Part shown: piece by piece, positions 1 through 5,290 of the stretch
Position numbering within the stretch: position 1 is the stretch's first letter
Layout: every line of letters begins with the position of its first letter
Assembly: GCA_001804345.1 (NCBI GenBank)
Contig: MHFU01000099.1
Coordinates: 542 to 5,831 of the forward strand
Direction: 5' to 3'
Source of the DNA: Omnitrophica bacterium RIFOXYB12_FULL_50_7
GTDB lineage: Bacteria > Omnitrophota > Omnitrophia > Omnitrophales > Aquincolibacteriaceae
DNA: 5,290 bases
The notes under the pieces: generated by a model
The model's database searches: none
The model's input: only the letters and a program-made list of their open reading frames with translations
Told to the model about the DNA's origin: nothing
Translations under genes and position numbers: made by a program

Positions 1-297
1 GCTGGACGGCATGGAATGCGCCAAGACCACCTTGCGCTTTGTATCGATCTTCACCACCTTGCAGCCCGCATGCAATTTGATCTTGTTCTCTTCGTACCAG
101 CTTAGCGGATTGATGAAAATATCGCTGACTTCCTGGGTCTGGTTCAGGACATTGCTTAGAAGGATCCGATTATAATTCCCGTAAGGTTCGGCCCCAAACA
201 TAACAAACTCGAACAGATCCGGATCCCGGCTCAGGATCTCCTGAACGATCCTGGCTCCAGCCATACCGTTACCGATCACGACGATTTTCTTTTTCAT
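1..297 (-). CDS. NirB-like FAD-dependent NAD(P)H oxidoreductase, N-terminal fragment (runs off left edge)
   Basis: Only the first 99 residues are in the window, and the reading frame is open to base 1. The protein begins MKKKIVVIGNGMAGAR. This is a beta strand followed by the GxGxxG dinucleotide-binding loop (residues 9-14) that binds the ADP part of FAD. Next come FGAEPYGNYNRILLSNVL (about residues 34-51) and a NPLSWYEENKIKLHAG segment (about 64-79). Both are characteristic of the FAD domain of assimilatory or dissimilatory NAD(P)H-nitrite reductase large subunits (NirB/NasB) and of related stand-alone FAD oxidoreductases. If it is a full NirB, the bacterioferritin-like [2Fe-2S] and sirohaem domains would follow to the left, and it would reduce nitrite to ammonium in the cytoplasm. 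The fragment is too short to tell that from a stand-alone FAD subunit or a rubredoxin-reductase-type enzyme. The ATG at 297 is chosen because the first strand of the Rossmann fold starts there. It has no good Shine-Dalgarno of its own and overlaps a leader ORF stop. It diverges from the rrf2-narCG operon. Confidence 0.85.
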   Translation of the reverse strand, partial: MKKKIVVIGNGMAGARIVQEILSRDPDLFEFVMFGAEPYGNYNRILLSNVLNQTQEVSDIFINPLSWYEENKIKLHAGCKVVKIDTKRKVVLAHSMPSS

Positions 298-317
298 AAG
301 GGACGCTCTTGGCTCAT
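294..317 (-). CDS. Putative 7-codon leader ORF (MSQERPL) coupled to the nirB-like gene
   Basis: On the minus strand an ATG at 317 follows AGGAG (326-322) by four bases. It opens a reading frame of seven codons (M S Q E R P L) ending in TGA at 296-294. That stop overlaps the ATG of the nirB-like gene in an ATGA arrangement. The strongest ribosome-binding site upstream of the oxidoreductase therefore serves this mini-ORF, and the main start at 297 has only a weak GAG eight bases upstream. No start codon in the main frame lies between this Shine-Dalgarno and 297. Inference: the leader may deliver ribosomes to the main start by translational coupling. An in-frame upstream ATG at 347 would extend it to 17 codons, but it lacks a Shine-Dalgarno. 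It lies upstream of the start predicted from the proximal sigma-54 promoter. The peptide itself has no recognisable function, and the ORF may be fortuitous. Confidence 0.35.
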   Translation of the reverse strand: MSQERPL

Positions 318-320
318 AGT

Positions 321-326
321 TCTCCT
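321..326 (-). promoter_or_regulatory. Shine-Dalgarno AGGAGA upstream of leader ORF / nirB-like gene
   Basis: Reading the minus strand, AGGAGA occupies 326-321, four bases (from AGGAG) before the ATG at 317. It is 23 bases before the ATG of the nirB-like gene, too far to serve that start directly. This is the reason for proposing a coupled leader ORF. Confidence 0.5.
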
Positions 327-352
327 GGATACACAATACCCGTTCATATAAC

Positions 353-369
353 AGCAATAAGCGTGCCAA
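353..369 (-). promoter_or_regulatory. Sigma-54 promoter, proximal copy (-24/-12) for the nirB-like gene
   Basis: On the minus strand the sequence is TTGGCACGCTTATTGCT, from 369 to 353. It matches the established sigma-54 (RpoN) consensus TGGCACG-N4-TTGCW at every defined position. The invariant GG (367-366) and GC (355-354) are separated by the required 10 bases. Counting the final C of the -12 element as -12 puts transcription start near 342, about 25 bases before the leader ATG at 317. Sigma-54 promoters require an enhancer-binding AAA+ activator and are common for nitrogen-metabolism genes. This fits a nirB-like target. Confidence 0.8.
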
Positions 370-386
370 GGCAATAAGCGTGCCAA
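354..386. repeat. Tandem direct repeat, 16 bp twice, carrying the sigma-54 element
   Basis: On the plus strand GCAATAAGCGTGCCAA occurs at 354-369 and again at 371-386, with a single G (370) between. All 16 bases are identical. The repeat unit coincides exactly with the minus-strand sigma-54 promoter core, so the duplication doubles the promoter. A replication-slippage or local duplication event is the simplest origin. Confidence 0.95.
371..386 (-). promoter_or_regulatory. Sigma-54 promoter, distal copy (-24/-12)
   Basis: This is the second, identical copy of TTGGCACGCTTATTGC on the minus strand, 17 bases upstream of the proximal copy. The GG is at 384-383 and the GC at 372-371, again with 10 bases between. 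The base after TTGC is C (370) instead of the preferred A/T, so it is very slightly further from consensus than the proximal copy. If used, transcription would start near 359. The 17-bp offset is not a whole number of helical turns, so the two sites lie on different faces of the DNA. Confidence 0.65.
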
Positions 387-459
387 TAATCGTATAGGTT
401 GCCTTTTAAATTGGGGGCGTTTCAAGCAGTGGCAAAGAGCAGTCCCTGGGCTACAGAGC

Positions 460-489
460 GCATCTTAGATTCTGTGCACGATAAGATGC
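460..489. promoter_or_regulatory. Perfect 8-bp inverted repeat, candidate activator (UAS) site
   Basis: GCATCTTA (460-467) and TAAGATGC (482-489) are exact reverse complements separated by 14 bases. Neither strand has a T-tract after the dyad, so a terminator is unlikely. Its centre (474.5) lies about 130 bp upstream of the start predicted from the proximal sigma-54 promoter, the usual distance for an enhancer-binding protein site. It also lies about 83 bp upstream of the predicted rrf2 start, so it could serve either direction. The sequence is not one I recognise as the site of a named regulator. I see nothing else definite between 387 and 459. Confidence 0.45.
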
Positions 490-522
490 CAGAAGTGATG
501 TCTCAACGATTTCAGTAAATGC

Positions 523-551
523 TTTACAAGCAACGATCGCAATAACATAAT
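523..551 (+). promoter_or_regulatory. Sigma-70-type promoter for rrf2-narC-narG
   Basis: TTTACA (523-528) and CATAAT (546-551) are separated by exactly 17 bases. Each hexamer matches five of six consensus positions (TTGACA and TATAAT). Predicted transcription start is near 558, giving a leader of about 40 bases before the GTG at 598. No convincing FNR-type half-site pair was seen around it. Confidence 0.65.
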
Positions 552-564
552 ACCTTTATTATTA

Positions 565-580
565 TGGATATTGATATCCA
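565..580. promoter_or_regulatory. Perfect 7-bp dyad, candidate Rrf2 operator
   Basis: TGGATAT-TG-ATATCCA is a perfect inverted repeat with 7-bp arms and a 2-bp centre. It begins a few bases after the predicted transcription start of the operon and ends 17 bases before the rrf2 GTG. Rrf2-family regulators often bind AT-rich dyads overlapping their own promoter. A bound dimer here would block initiation or early elongation. Assignment to this Rrf2 protein is inference from position and symmetry. Confidence 0.5.
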
Positions 581-587
581 CAATGAA

Positions 588-593
588 GAGGAG
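588..593 (+). promoter_or_regulatory. Shine-Dalgarno GAGGAG fixing the rrf2 GTG start
   Basis: GAGGAG at 588-593 lies four bases before GTG 598. The alternative in-frame starts TTG 571 and ATG 583 have no comparable site, and TTG 571 lies inside the dyad at 565-580. This decides in favour of GTG 598. Confidence 0.7.
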
Positions 594-597
594 CGAC

Positions 598-1038
598 GTG
601 TTCCGTCTCTATTCAAAGGCCTGTGAATATGCAATTCGTGCGTTTCTTTGTCTGGCCGACCAACGCAACAAAAGCAACTTGACTGCCCGGGAGGTATGTC
701 GGAGGGCAAGGATACCGGAATCTTACACGCGCAAGGTATTTCAAGCCCTTGTCAGGGGTAAATATCTCGGAGCAGTTCCGGGAAACGGCGGTGGTTACAG
801 GCTTCTCAGAAAACCGGACAAAGTCAGTATCCTTGAGATTATCCAGGCCGTGGACGGAAAATATACGTTTGAGCGTTGTATCATGGGTGTTTCGCGGTGC
901 AGCTGCCGGCGCCCTTGTTTGCTTCATAGTACATGGGAAGCTTCAAAAAAAAGTCTTCTCAAGGAATTAAATGCCGCGCATCTGGAGGATCTGATCAGAG
1001 CGGGTAATTATTTTTCAGCGGGAAAAGCGAAATCGTGA
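598..1038 (+). CDS. Rrf2-family iron-sulfur transcriptional regulator
   Basis: This 146-residue protein has the usual Rrf2 length and fold order. It begins MFRLYSKACEYAIRAFLCLA, the typical helix 1 (compare K-x-x-E-Y-A-L-R-A-L in the family). A winged helix-turn-helix follows (about 28-70), with recognition region IPESYTRKVFQALV and wing GNGGGYRL (62-69). A dimerisation helix comes next, with the cysteine loop C94-x6-C101-x5-C107-x2-H110. That arrangement resembles the Fe-S ligand loops of IscR and NsrR, though with one extra residue in the first interval. An additional C103 is present. The family senses Fe-S status, NO or redox state; beside a nar operon, an NO- or redox-responsive role is most plausible, but this is inference. 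It is the first gene of the operon, and its TGA overlaps the cytochrome GTG start by GTGA. A longer form from TTG 571 (155 residues) is less likely, because the short start has the Shine-Dalgarno and the family N-terminus. Confidence 0.93.
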   Translation: MFRLYSKACEYAIRAFLCLADQRNKSNLTAREVCRRARIPESYTRKVFQALVRGKYLGAVPGNGGGYRLLRKPDKVSILEIIQAVDGKYTFERCIMGVSRCSCRRPCLLHSTWEASKKSLLKELNAAHLEDLIRAGNYFSAGKAKS

Positions 1039-1994
1039 TTAAAAGAATATTTTACCTTTTAGGTGTCCCGGCACTTTTATGGCTCATTTTCCCTGCGGGG
1101 TGGGCCTCGGCCGTTCCCGCAGATAGCGACACATCAAGTTCCGCCCAAGTTTTAGGGACTCAGGGCAAGGGGTTTGAAGTCTTTTCGCAGAACTGTACGG
1201 TTTGTCATACCTTGGGTTTAGGGGATGATACGGTTCCGGATTTGCGGGGTGTTACCTTGCGTCGCGCTGAGGCGTGGCTTAAAAGTTTTATTCAGTTTCC
1301 CTCCAAAATGTTCGAAGCAAAAGATCCTGTCGCGGTAGAACTCCTCGCCAAATACAAAGAACCAATGAGCGATCCCGGCTTGACATCGGAAGAAGTCGAC
1401 GCGGTGATTGAATATCTGAAAGAATCGGCCCCAGCGTCAAAGCCCACGCAGGGGCCGCAGGCGGTGGCGGCGAGTTCGCCCCTCGCCAACGGAGGAGCTT
1501 CTCCAGGTCAAGCCAAGGTGATCAAAAGATCAGCTGCTAAGGAAGAGGTAGACAAGGGGCGAGCATTATTTCAAGGAACGCAACGATTTTCTCGCGGGGG
1601 CACCTCTTGTTTCGCGTGCCATGACCTCAGAAACTCCACCACCGCGGGCATAGGCCGTTTGGCTAAAGGGCTCGCGGCCGCTTATTCCCGCTTGGGTGAA
1701 GCTCGATTGCGTGCGATCCTGGAGAAAGCGCCGTTCCCTTTAATGCGAGAAGCTTATGGGGAGAACCCTTTGACTGCTGATGAAATTTCCGATTTGAACG
1801 CCTTTCTCGAACAGGCCGGCAAAGAGCCAAATGAGGAGGCGCTAAAACATTACGGCGACGCCATGCCCCTGATCGGTTTGGTCGGTTTTGCGGTATTGCT
1901 TGGACTTTACGGTGTTCTCTGGTCCAATAGAAGGAATAGATCTGTGAATAAAAGTATTTATGACCGAAAAACTAAATCCAAAGGCGTGAGGTAA
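1035..1994 (+). CDS. narC: NarC-type membrane-anchored dihaem cytochrome c
   Basis: The 319-residue protein begins with a signal peptide (MIKRIF, hydrophobic core, signal peptidase site after A24-S25-A26). Two cytochrome c class I domains follow. The first has haem site C54-T-V-C57-H58 and probable axial Met111 in KEPMSDPGLT. The second has C192-F-A-C195-H196 and probable axial Met237 in FPLMREAYGENPLT. An Ala/Pro/Ser-rich linker (about 131-168) separates them. One transmembrane helix near residues 278-296, with a positive tail (NRRNR and KTKSK), anchors the C-terminus in the cytoplasm. The haems therefore face the periplasm. In Thermus a dihaem cytochrome (NarC) is encoded first in the nar operon, next to narG. 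It is needed for active membrane-bound nitrate reductase, and the same role is inferred here. The GTG start overlaps the rrf2 stop and has only a weak Shine-Dalgarno, suggesting translational coupling. The symbol rests on architecture and position, not on alignment. Confidence 0.87.
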   Translation: MIKRIFYLLGVPALLWLIFPAGWASAVPADSDTSSSAQVLGTQGKGFEVFSQNCTVCHTLGLGDDTVPDLRGVTLRRAEAWLKSFIQFPSKMFEAKDPVAVELLAKYKEPMSDPGLTSEEVDAVIEYLKESAPASKPTQGPQAVAASSPLANGGASPGQAKVIKRSAAKEEVDKGRALFQGTQRFSRGGTSCFACHDLRNSTTAGIGRLAKGLAAAYSRLGEARLRAILEKAPFPLMREAYGENPLTADEISDLNAFLEQAGKEPNEEALKHYGDAMPLIGLVGFAVLLGLYGVLWSNRRNRSVNKSIYDRKTKSKGVR

Positions 1995-1997
1995 AGG
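1993..1997 (+). promoter_or_regulatory. Shine-Dalgarno AAAGG for narG
   Basis: AAAGG lies six bases before the ATG at 2004 and overlaps the TAA stop of the cytochrome gene (1992-1994). A weaker GAGGT lies at 1988-1992, 11 bases from the start. Termination of narC and initiation of narG are thus close enough for coupling. Confidence 0.55.
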
Positions 1998-2003
1998 CGC
2001 ACC

Positions 2004-5000
2004 ATGAGCTGGATCAAAGACATTATCTCTCCTCAGACGAGAAAATGGGAAGAGTTCTATCGAAACCGTTTTCAGCATGACAATGTGGTGCGTAGTACTC
2101 ACGGCGTCAACTGCACTGGGGGTTGTTCCTGGAAGATCCATGTCAAGGACGGGATCGTGGTGTGGGAAACGCAGCAACTGGATTATCCTCTTTTAGAGGA
2201 TACTTTGCCGCCTTATGAGCCCCGCGGGTGTCAGCGCGGCATCTCTTTCTCCTGGTATTTGTACAGTCCTCTTCGAATTAAGTATCCGCTCATCCGCGGC
2301 ACGCTTTTGGATATTTACCGGAAAGAAAAAGAAAAGACCCGGGATCCTTATGAGGCGTGGCGCAATATCCAAAATGATAAAAAAACCCGGGAGAAATATC
2401 AAAAGGCTCGAGGGAAGGGTGGTTTCAGGCGCGTTAGCTGGGATGAAGCCCTTGAATTAATGGCTGTGGCGAACCTTTCCACCGCAAAAAAATACGGACC
2501 GGACCGCGTCGCCGGATTTTCTCCCATCCCGGCCATGTCCATGCTGAGCTATGCAGCAGGATCAAGATTTTTGCAGCTTTTCGGCGGGATCAACCTCAGT
2601 TTTTATGACTGGTATTGTGATCTGCCCAATGCGTTCCCTGAGATCTGGGGCGATCAAACCGACGTTTGTGAAAGCGCCGATTGGTACAACGCCAAATTAA
2701 TCGCCAATATGGGCGCGAACTTGAATATGACGCGCACGCCAGACAGCCATTTCTTCGCCGAGGCCAGGCACAACGGAACGAAGACCGTTGTTTTCTCGCC
2801 GGATTTCAGTCAAATCGCCAAGCATGCGGACCAATGGGTTCCGCTTCACGCCGGCAGTGACGGCGCCTTCTGGATGGCTGTCACGCATGTGATTTTGAAA
2901 GAATATCATCATGAGAAGAAGAATCGCTTTTTTCTCGATTATGTTAAGCAATATACCGACAGCCCCTATCTTGTAAAACTTGAAAAAGATGGGAAGCATT
3001 TTAAACCGGGCCGGCTTATGCGGGTTAATGAACTTAAAGAGTATAAAAGCGTATCGAACGGAGATTGGAAATTCCTCAACATTGACGAAGCAAGCAAAAA
3101 ATTGGTTGTCCCCAAGGGGAGTGTCGGGCACAGGTGGGATGAAAATAAAACCAACTGGAACATGAAGCTTGAAAATGCAGAAGGGGGAGAGGCCTATCAG
3201 CCTCTGTTGACCCTTTGCACGGACTACGACGATGTCCTTCAAGTTGAATTTTCCGAGTTTGGGTTGGATAAGAAAGCTTTTAGAGGCGTGCCTGTCAAAT
3301 ATATCGAGACTGTGAGTGGAAAAGTTCCCGTCGCGACTGTCTACGATCTCACGATGGCCCAATATGGGGTTCCAAGGGGGCTTCCAGGAGAATATCCGAA
3401 GGATTACCAGGATAAGGATGCTGCTTACACTCCCGCGTGGCAAGAGGTCTTTACGGGGATTGATCAAAAAACGGTGATCCAATTCGCCCGGGAATGGGCA
3501 GATACCGCCAGCGCGACCCAGGGGAAATGCATGATCATTTGCGGAGCGGGTGCGAACCACTGGTACCATAATAATCTGATCTACCGTGCCGCGATCATGA
3601 CGTTGATGCTTACCGGGTGTGTGGGCCGAAATGGCGGTGGGATGAATCACTACGTTGGGCAGGAAAAACTTGCTCCGATGGATTCTTGGAGCACGATTGC
3701 GTTCGGAAGAGATTGGCAGGGGGCCGTGCGTTTGCAACAGACGCCGATCTGGCACTACATGCATACTTGCCAGTACAGGGTGGACGGCCATTTCAAGGAA
3801 TACAATACGGTTCCCGGGAACAGCCTGACTCGAGGCCATATGGCCGACCATATTTTTAAGGCTGTGCGAATGGGATGGATGCCCTTCTTCCCGCAATTCA
3901 AGCAAAATACCCTTGATCTCAGCAAGGAGGCGATGGCGAGCGGCGCCAAGGATAACGAAGCCATCAAAAAATATGTTTTGGAGAAATTAAAATCGAAGGT
4001 ATTGGAATATTCCGTCAGCGATCCGGAGGCCGAAGAAAATTTTCCGAGAGTTTGGTATATCTGGCGGGGCAATGCGGTCGTGGGGAGTATGAAAGGAACG
4101 GAGTATTGCCTGAAGCACTATCTCGGGACCGATCACGATATTATCGCAAAGGATTCCGAGCAGCGAACAAGTGAAGTGGTGTGGCACGAAACGGCCCCCA
4201 CGGGGAAGATGGATCTCGTGGTGGATCTGAACTTCAGGATGGATTCTTCCGCGCTTTTTTCCGATATCGTTTTGCCGGCCGCATCCTGGTATGAAAAAGC
4301 GGATCTGAATTCAACGGACATGCATTCCTTTATTCATCCGCTTTCGCGCGCGATCGCGCCGGTGTGGGAATCTAAAACCGATTGGGAAATATTCAGCCTT
4401 ATCACTCAAAAGACAAGTGAACTGGCCAAAAAGTATTTACCGGATCCCCAGAAGGATATTGTTACGGCCCCCATTGCTCATGATACTGCGGGGGAGATCA
4501 CGCAGCCCACGATCAAGGATTGGTATCAAGGGGAATGCGAGGCGATTCCCGGTAAAACCATGCACAACATTATCGTGGTGGATCGTGACTACACCAAACT
4601 CTACGATAAGTTCATCGCTTTGGGTGAAAGTGTTAAAACCAACGGGCTCGGCGCGCACGGCAATCACTATAGGTGTGAGGATGTTTATGAGGAGATGGTC
4701 CGGTCGAATCATTTTCCGACCGAAAAGGTCAACGGAAAGATCTACCCCTCCCTGAGAGAAGACGTCGCGGCGGCCAATGTCGTAATGAAACTTTCATCGT
4801 TGACCAATGGTGAGCTGGCTTTCCGCGCTTACAAAAATGCCGAAAAGAATACAGGATTGGTGCTGGCGGATATCGCGGAAGGCAGTAAAGATGTTCATAT
4901 CAATTATGCGGATATTCAAGCGCAGCCCCGGCGGTATAACGCCTCACCCCTGTGGTCGGGCTTGATGGCCCATGGCAGGGCATACGCCGCCTACACCTAC

Positions 5001-5290
5001 AATGTCGAACGATTAGTTCCCTGGCGAACATTGACGGGTCGCCAGCACTTCTATTTGGATCACGAAATGTATATCGCGTACGGCGAGCATCTTCCCACGT
5101 ACAAGCCTTCTCCGACGCCGGAAGCCTATGGCGACTTAAAGGAAACCATCAAGCAGGGGAAGGCCAAGATATTGAGCGCCATGACGCCGCATGGGAAGTG
5201 GCATATCCACTCAACTTTTGGCGATAACTTGAGAATGTTGACGCTTTCCCGAGGTTGTGACCCCTGCTGGTTAAGCGAGGCCGATGCGAA
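2004..5290 (+). CDS. narG: Respiratory nitrate reductase alpha subunit NarG (3' end beyond window)
   Basis: The frame is open for 1095 codons to the window edge, with no stop or frameshift. About 130-150 residues are missing compared with E. coli NarG (1247 residues). NarG reduces nitrate to nitrite at a Mo-bisPGD centre. The FS0 [4Fe-4S] ligands are visible as H33, C37, C41 and C76, and the Mo-ligand aspartate as D206 in YDWYCDLP. Each is exactly 16 residues earlier than its E. coli counterpart (49, 53, 57, 92, 222). Further NarG signatures are YGPDRVAGFSPIPAMSM, ADWYN, TRTPDSHFFAEAR, GAGANHWYH, GCVGRNGGG, HYVGQEKL, SDIVLPAASWYEK, HPLSRA and VPWRTLTGRQHFY. The N-terminus is short (MSWIKDIISPQTRKWEEFYRNR) and lacks a Tat signal, so the subunit faces the cytoplasm, as in Thermus NarG. 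narH, narJ and narI are expected downstream. A cytoplasm-facing nitrite oxidoreductase of Nitrobacter type (NxrA) belongs to the same family and cannot be excluded. An unusual RGCDPCW (C1085, C1088) occurs near the right edge. Confidence 0.97.
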   Translation, partial: MSWIKDIISPQTRKWEEFYRNRFQHDNVVRSTHGVNCTGGCSWKIHVKDGIVVWETQQLDYPLLEDTLPPYEPRGCQRGISFSWYLYSPLRIKYPLIRGTLLDIYRKEKEKTRDPYEAWRNIQNDKKTREKYQKARGKGGFRRVSWDEALELMAVANLSTAKKYGPDRVAGFSPIPAMSMLSYAAGSRFLQLFGGINLSFYDWYCDLPNAFPEIWGDQTDVCESADWYNAKLIANMGANLNMTRTPDSHFFAEARHNGTKTVVFSPDFSQIAKHADQWVPLHAGSDGAFWMAVTHVILKEYHHEKKNRFFLDYVKQYTDSPYLVKLEKDGKHFKPGRLMRVNELKEYKSVSNGDWKFLNIDEASKKLVVPKGSVGHRWDENKTNWNMKLENAEGGEAYQPLLTLCTDYDDVLQVEFSEFGLDKKAFRGVPVKYIETVSGKVPVATVYDLTMAQYGVPRGLPGEYPKDYQDKDAAYTPAWQEVFTGIDQKTVIQFAREWADTASATQGKCMIICGAGANHWYHNNLIYRAAIMTLMLTGCVGRNGGGMNHYVGQEKLAPMDSWSTIAFGRDWQGAVRLQQTPIWHYMHTCQYRVDGHFKEYNTVPGNSLTRGHMADHIFKAVRMGWMPFFPQFKQNTLDLSKEAMASGAKDNEAIKKYVLEKLKSKVLEYSVSDPEAEENFPRVWYIWRGNAVVGSMKGTEYCLKHYLGTDHDIIAKDSEQRTSEVVWHETAPTGKMDLVVDLNFRMDSSALFSDIVLPAASWYEKADLNSTDMHSFIHPLSRAIAPVWESKTDWEIFSLITQKTSELAKKYLPDPQKDIVTAPIAHDTAGEITQPTIKDWYQGECEAIPGKTMHNIIVVDRDYTKLYDKFIALGESVKTNGLGAHGNHYRCEDVYEEMVRSNHFPTEKVNGKIYPSLREDVAAANVVMKLSSLTNGELAFRAYKNAEKNTGLVLADIAEGSKDVHINYADIQAQPRRYNASPLWSGLMAHGRAYAAYTYNVERLVPWRTLTGRQHFYLDHEMYIAYGEHLPTYKPSPTPEAYGDLKETIKQGKAKILSAMTPHGKWHIHSTFGDNLRMLTLSRGCDPCWLSEADA

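Noticed and set aside
354..386. Tandem repeat as a CRISPR fragment or iteron array
   Set aside because: There are only two copies, with a one-base spacer, and the unit is fully explained by the sigma-54 promoter core.
460..489. Hairpin as a transcription terminator
   Set aside because: There is no T-run after the dyad on either strand, and both flanking genes are transcribed away from it.
571..584. Possible FNR box beginning TTGAT
   Set aside because: The second half-site ACAAT does not match ATCAA, and the position is downstream of the predicted transcription start.
571..597. Longer Rrf2 start at TTG 571 or ATG 583
   Set aside because: TTG 571 sits within the dyad at 565-580 and neither codon has a Shine-Dalgarno. 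GTG 598 follows GAGGAG and gives the normal Rrf2 N-terminus.
613..927. 104-codon minus-strand frame opposite the regulator gene
   Set aside because: It is fully antisense to the Rrf2 gene, which has clear family motifs; the minus-strand product resembles nothing.
2697..3905. 402-codon open frame on the minus strand
   Set aside because: It is antisense to the well-conserved NarG frame, has no recognisable domain, and is the shadow of a gene with strong codon constraint.
4417..4755. 112-codon plus-strand frame inside narG
   Set aside because: It lies in an alternative frame of continuous NarG coding sequence, is arginine/serine rich in the way of frame-shifted translations, and has no start context.

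Overview
The window shows a nitrate-respiration locus from a bacterium of moderate GC content. Its two halves are transcribed divergently from a regulatory region of about 300 bp. On the minus strand (1-297) is the N-terminal 99 residues of a NirB-like FAD-dependent pyridine-nucleotide oxidoreductase, which runs off the left edge. On the plus strand are an Rrf2-family Fe-S regulator (598-1038), a membrane-anchored dihaem cytochrome c of NarC type (1035-1994), and most of the respiratory nitrate reductase catalytic subunit NarG (2004 to the right edge, 1095 codons without a stop or frameshift). The three plus-strand genes are packed as one operon: GTGA overlap, then a 9-bp gap. The narC-narG order and the short NarG N-terminus resemble the nar operon of Thermus. 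narH, narJ and narI would be expected beyond the right edge. Taxonomy cannot be fixed from this fragment. The organism uses sigma-54, handles nitrate or nitrite, and makes c-type cytochromes and Mo-bisPGD enzymes.

The most interesting part is the divergent intergenic region. A 16-bp sequence is tandemly repeated 17 bp apart (354-369 and 371-386). Read on the minus strand, each copy is an essentially perfect sigma-54 -24/-12 promoter (TTGGCACG-N4-TTGC). The nirB-like gene therefore appears to have a duplicated sigma-54 promoter. A perfect 8-bp inverted repeat (460-489) lies upstream of it, where an enhancer-binding activator would be expected. Just downstream of the promoter, the only good ribosome-binding site serves a 7-codon leader ORF. 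The stop of that ORF overlaps the nirB-like start (ATGA).

On the other side, a good sigma-70 promoter (523-551, TTTACA-17-CATAAT) drives rrf2-narC-narG. A perfect 7-bp dyad (565-580) lies just after the predicted transcription start and before the GTG start of rrf2, a natural place for an autoregulatory Rrf2 operator.

Inferred working model: NarG reduces nitrate at the cytoplasmic face, NarC is a periplasm-facing electron-transfer haem protein of the same complex, and the divergent NirB-like protein may handle the nitrite produced. The two arms appear to be under different sigma factors, with the Fe-S Rrf2 protein a plausible NO or redox sensor for the nar arm. A cytoplasm-facing nitrite oxidoreductase working in the reverse direction cannot be excluded for NarG from sequence alone.
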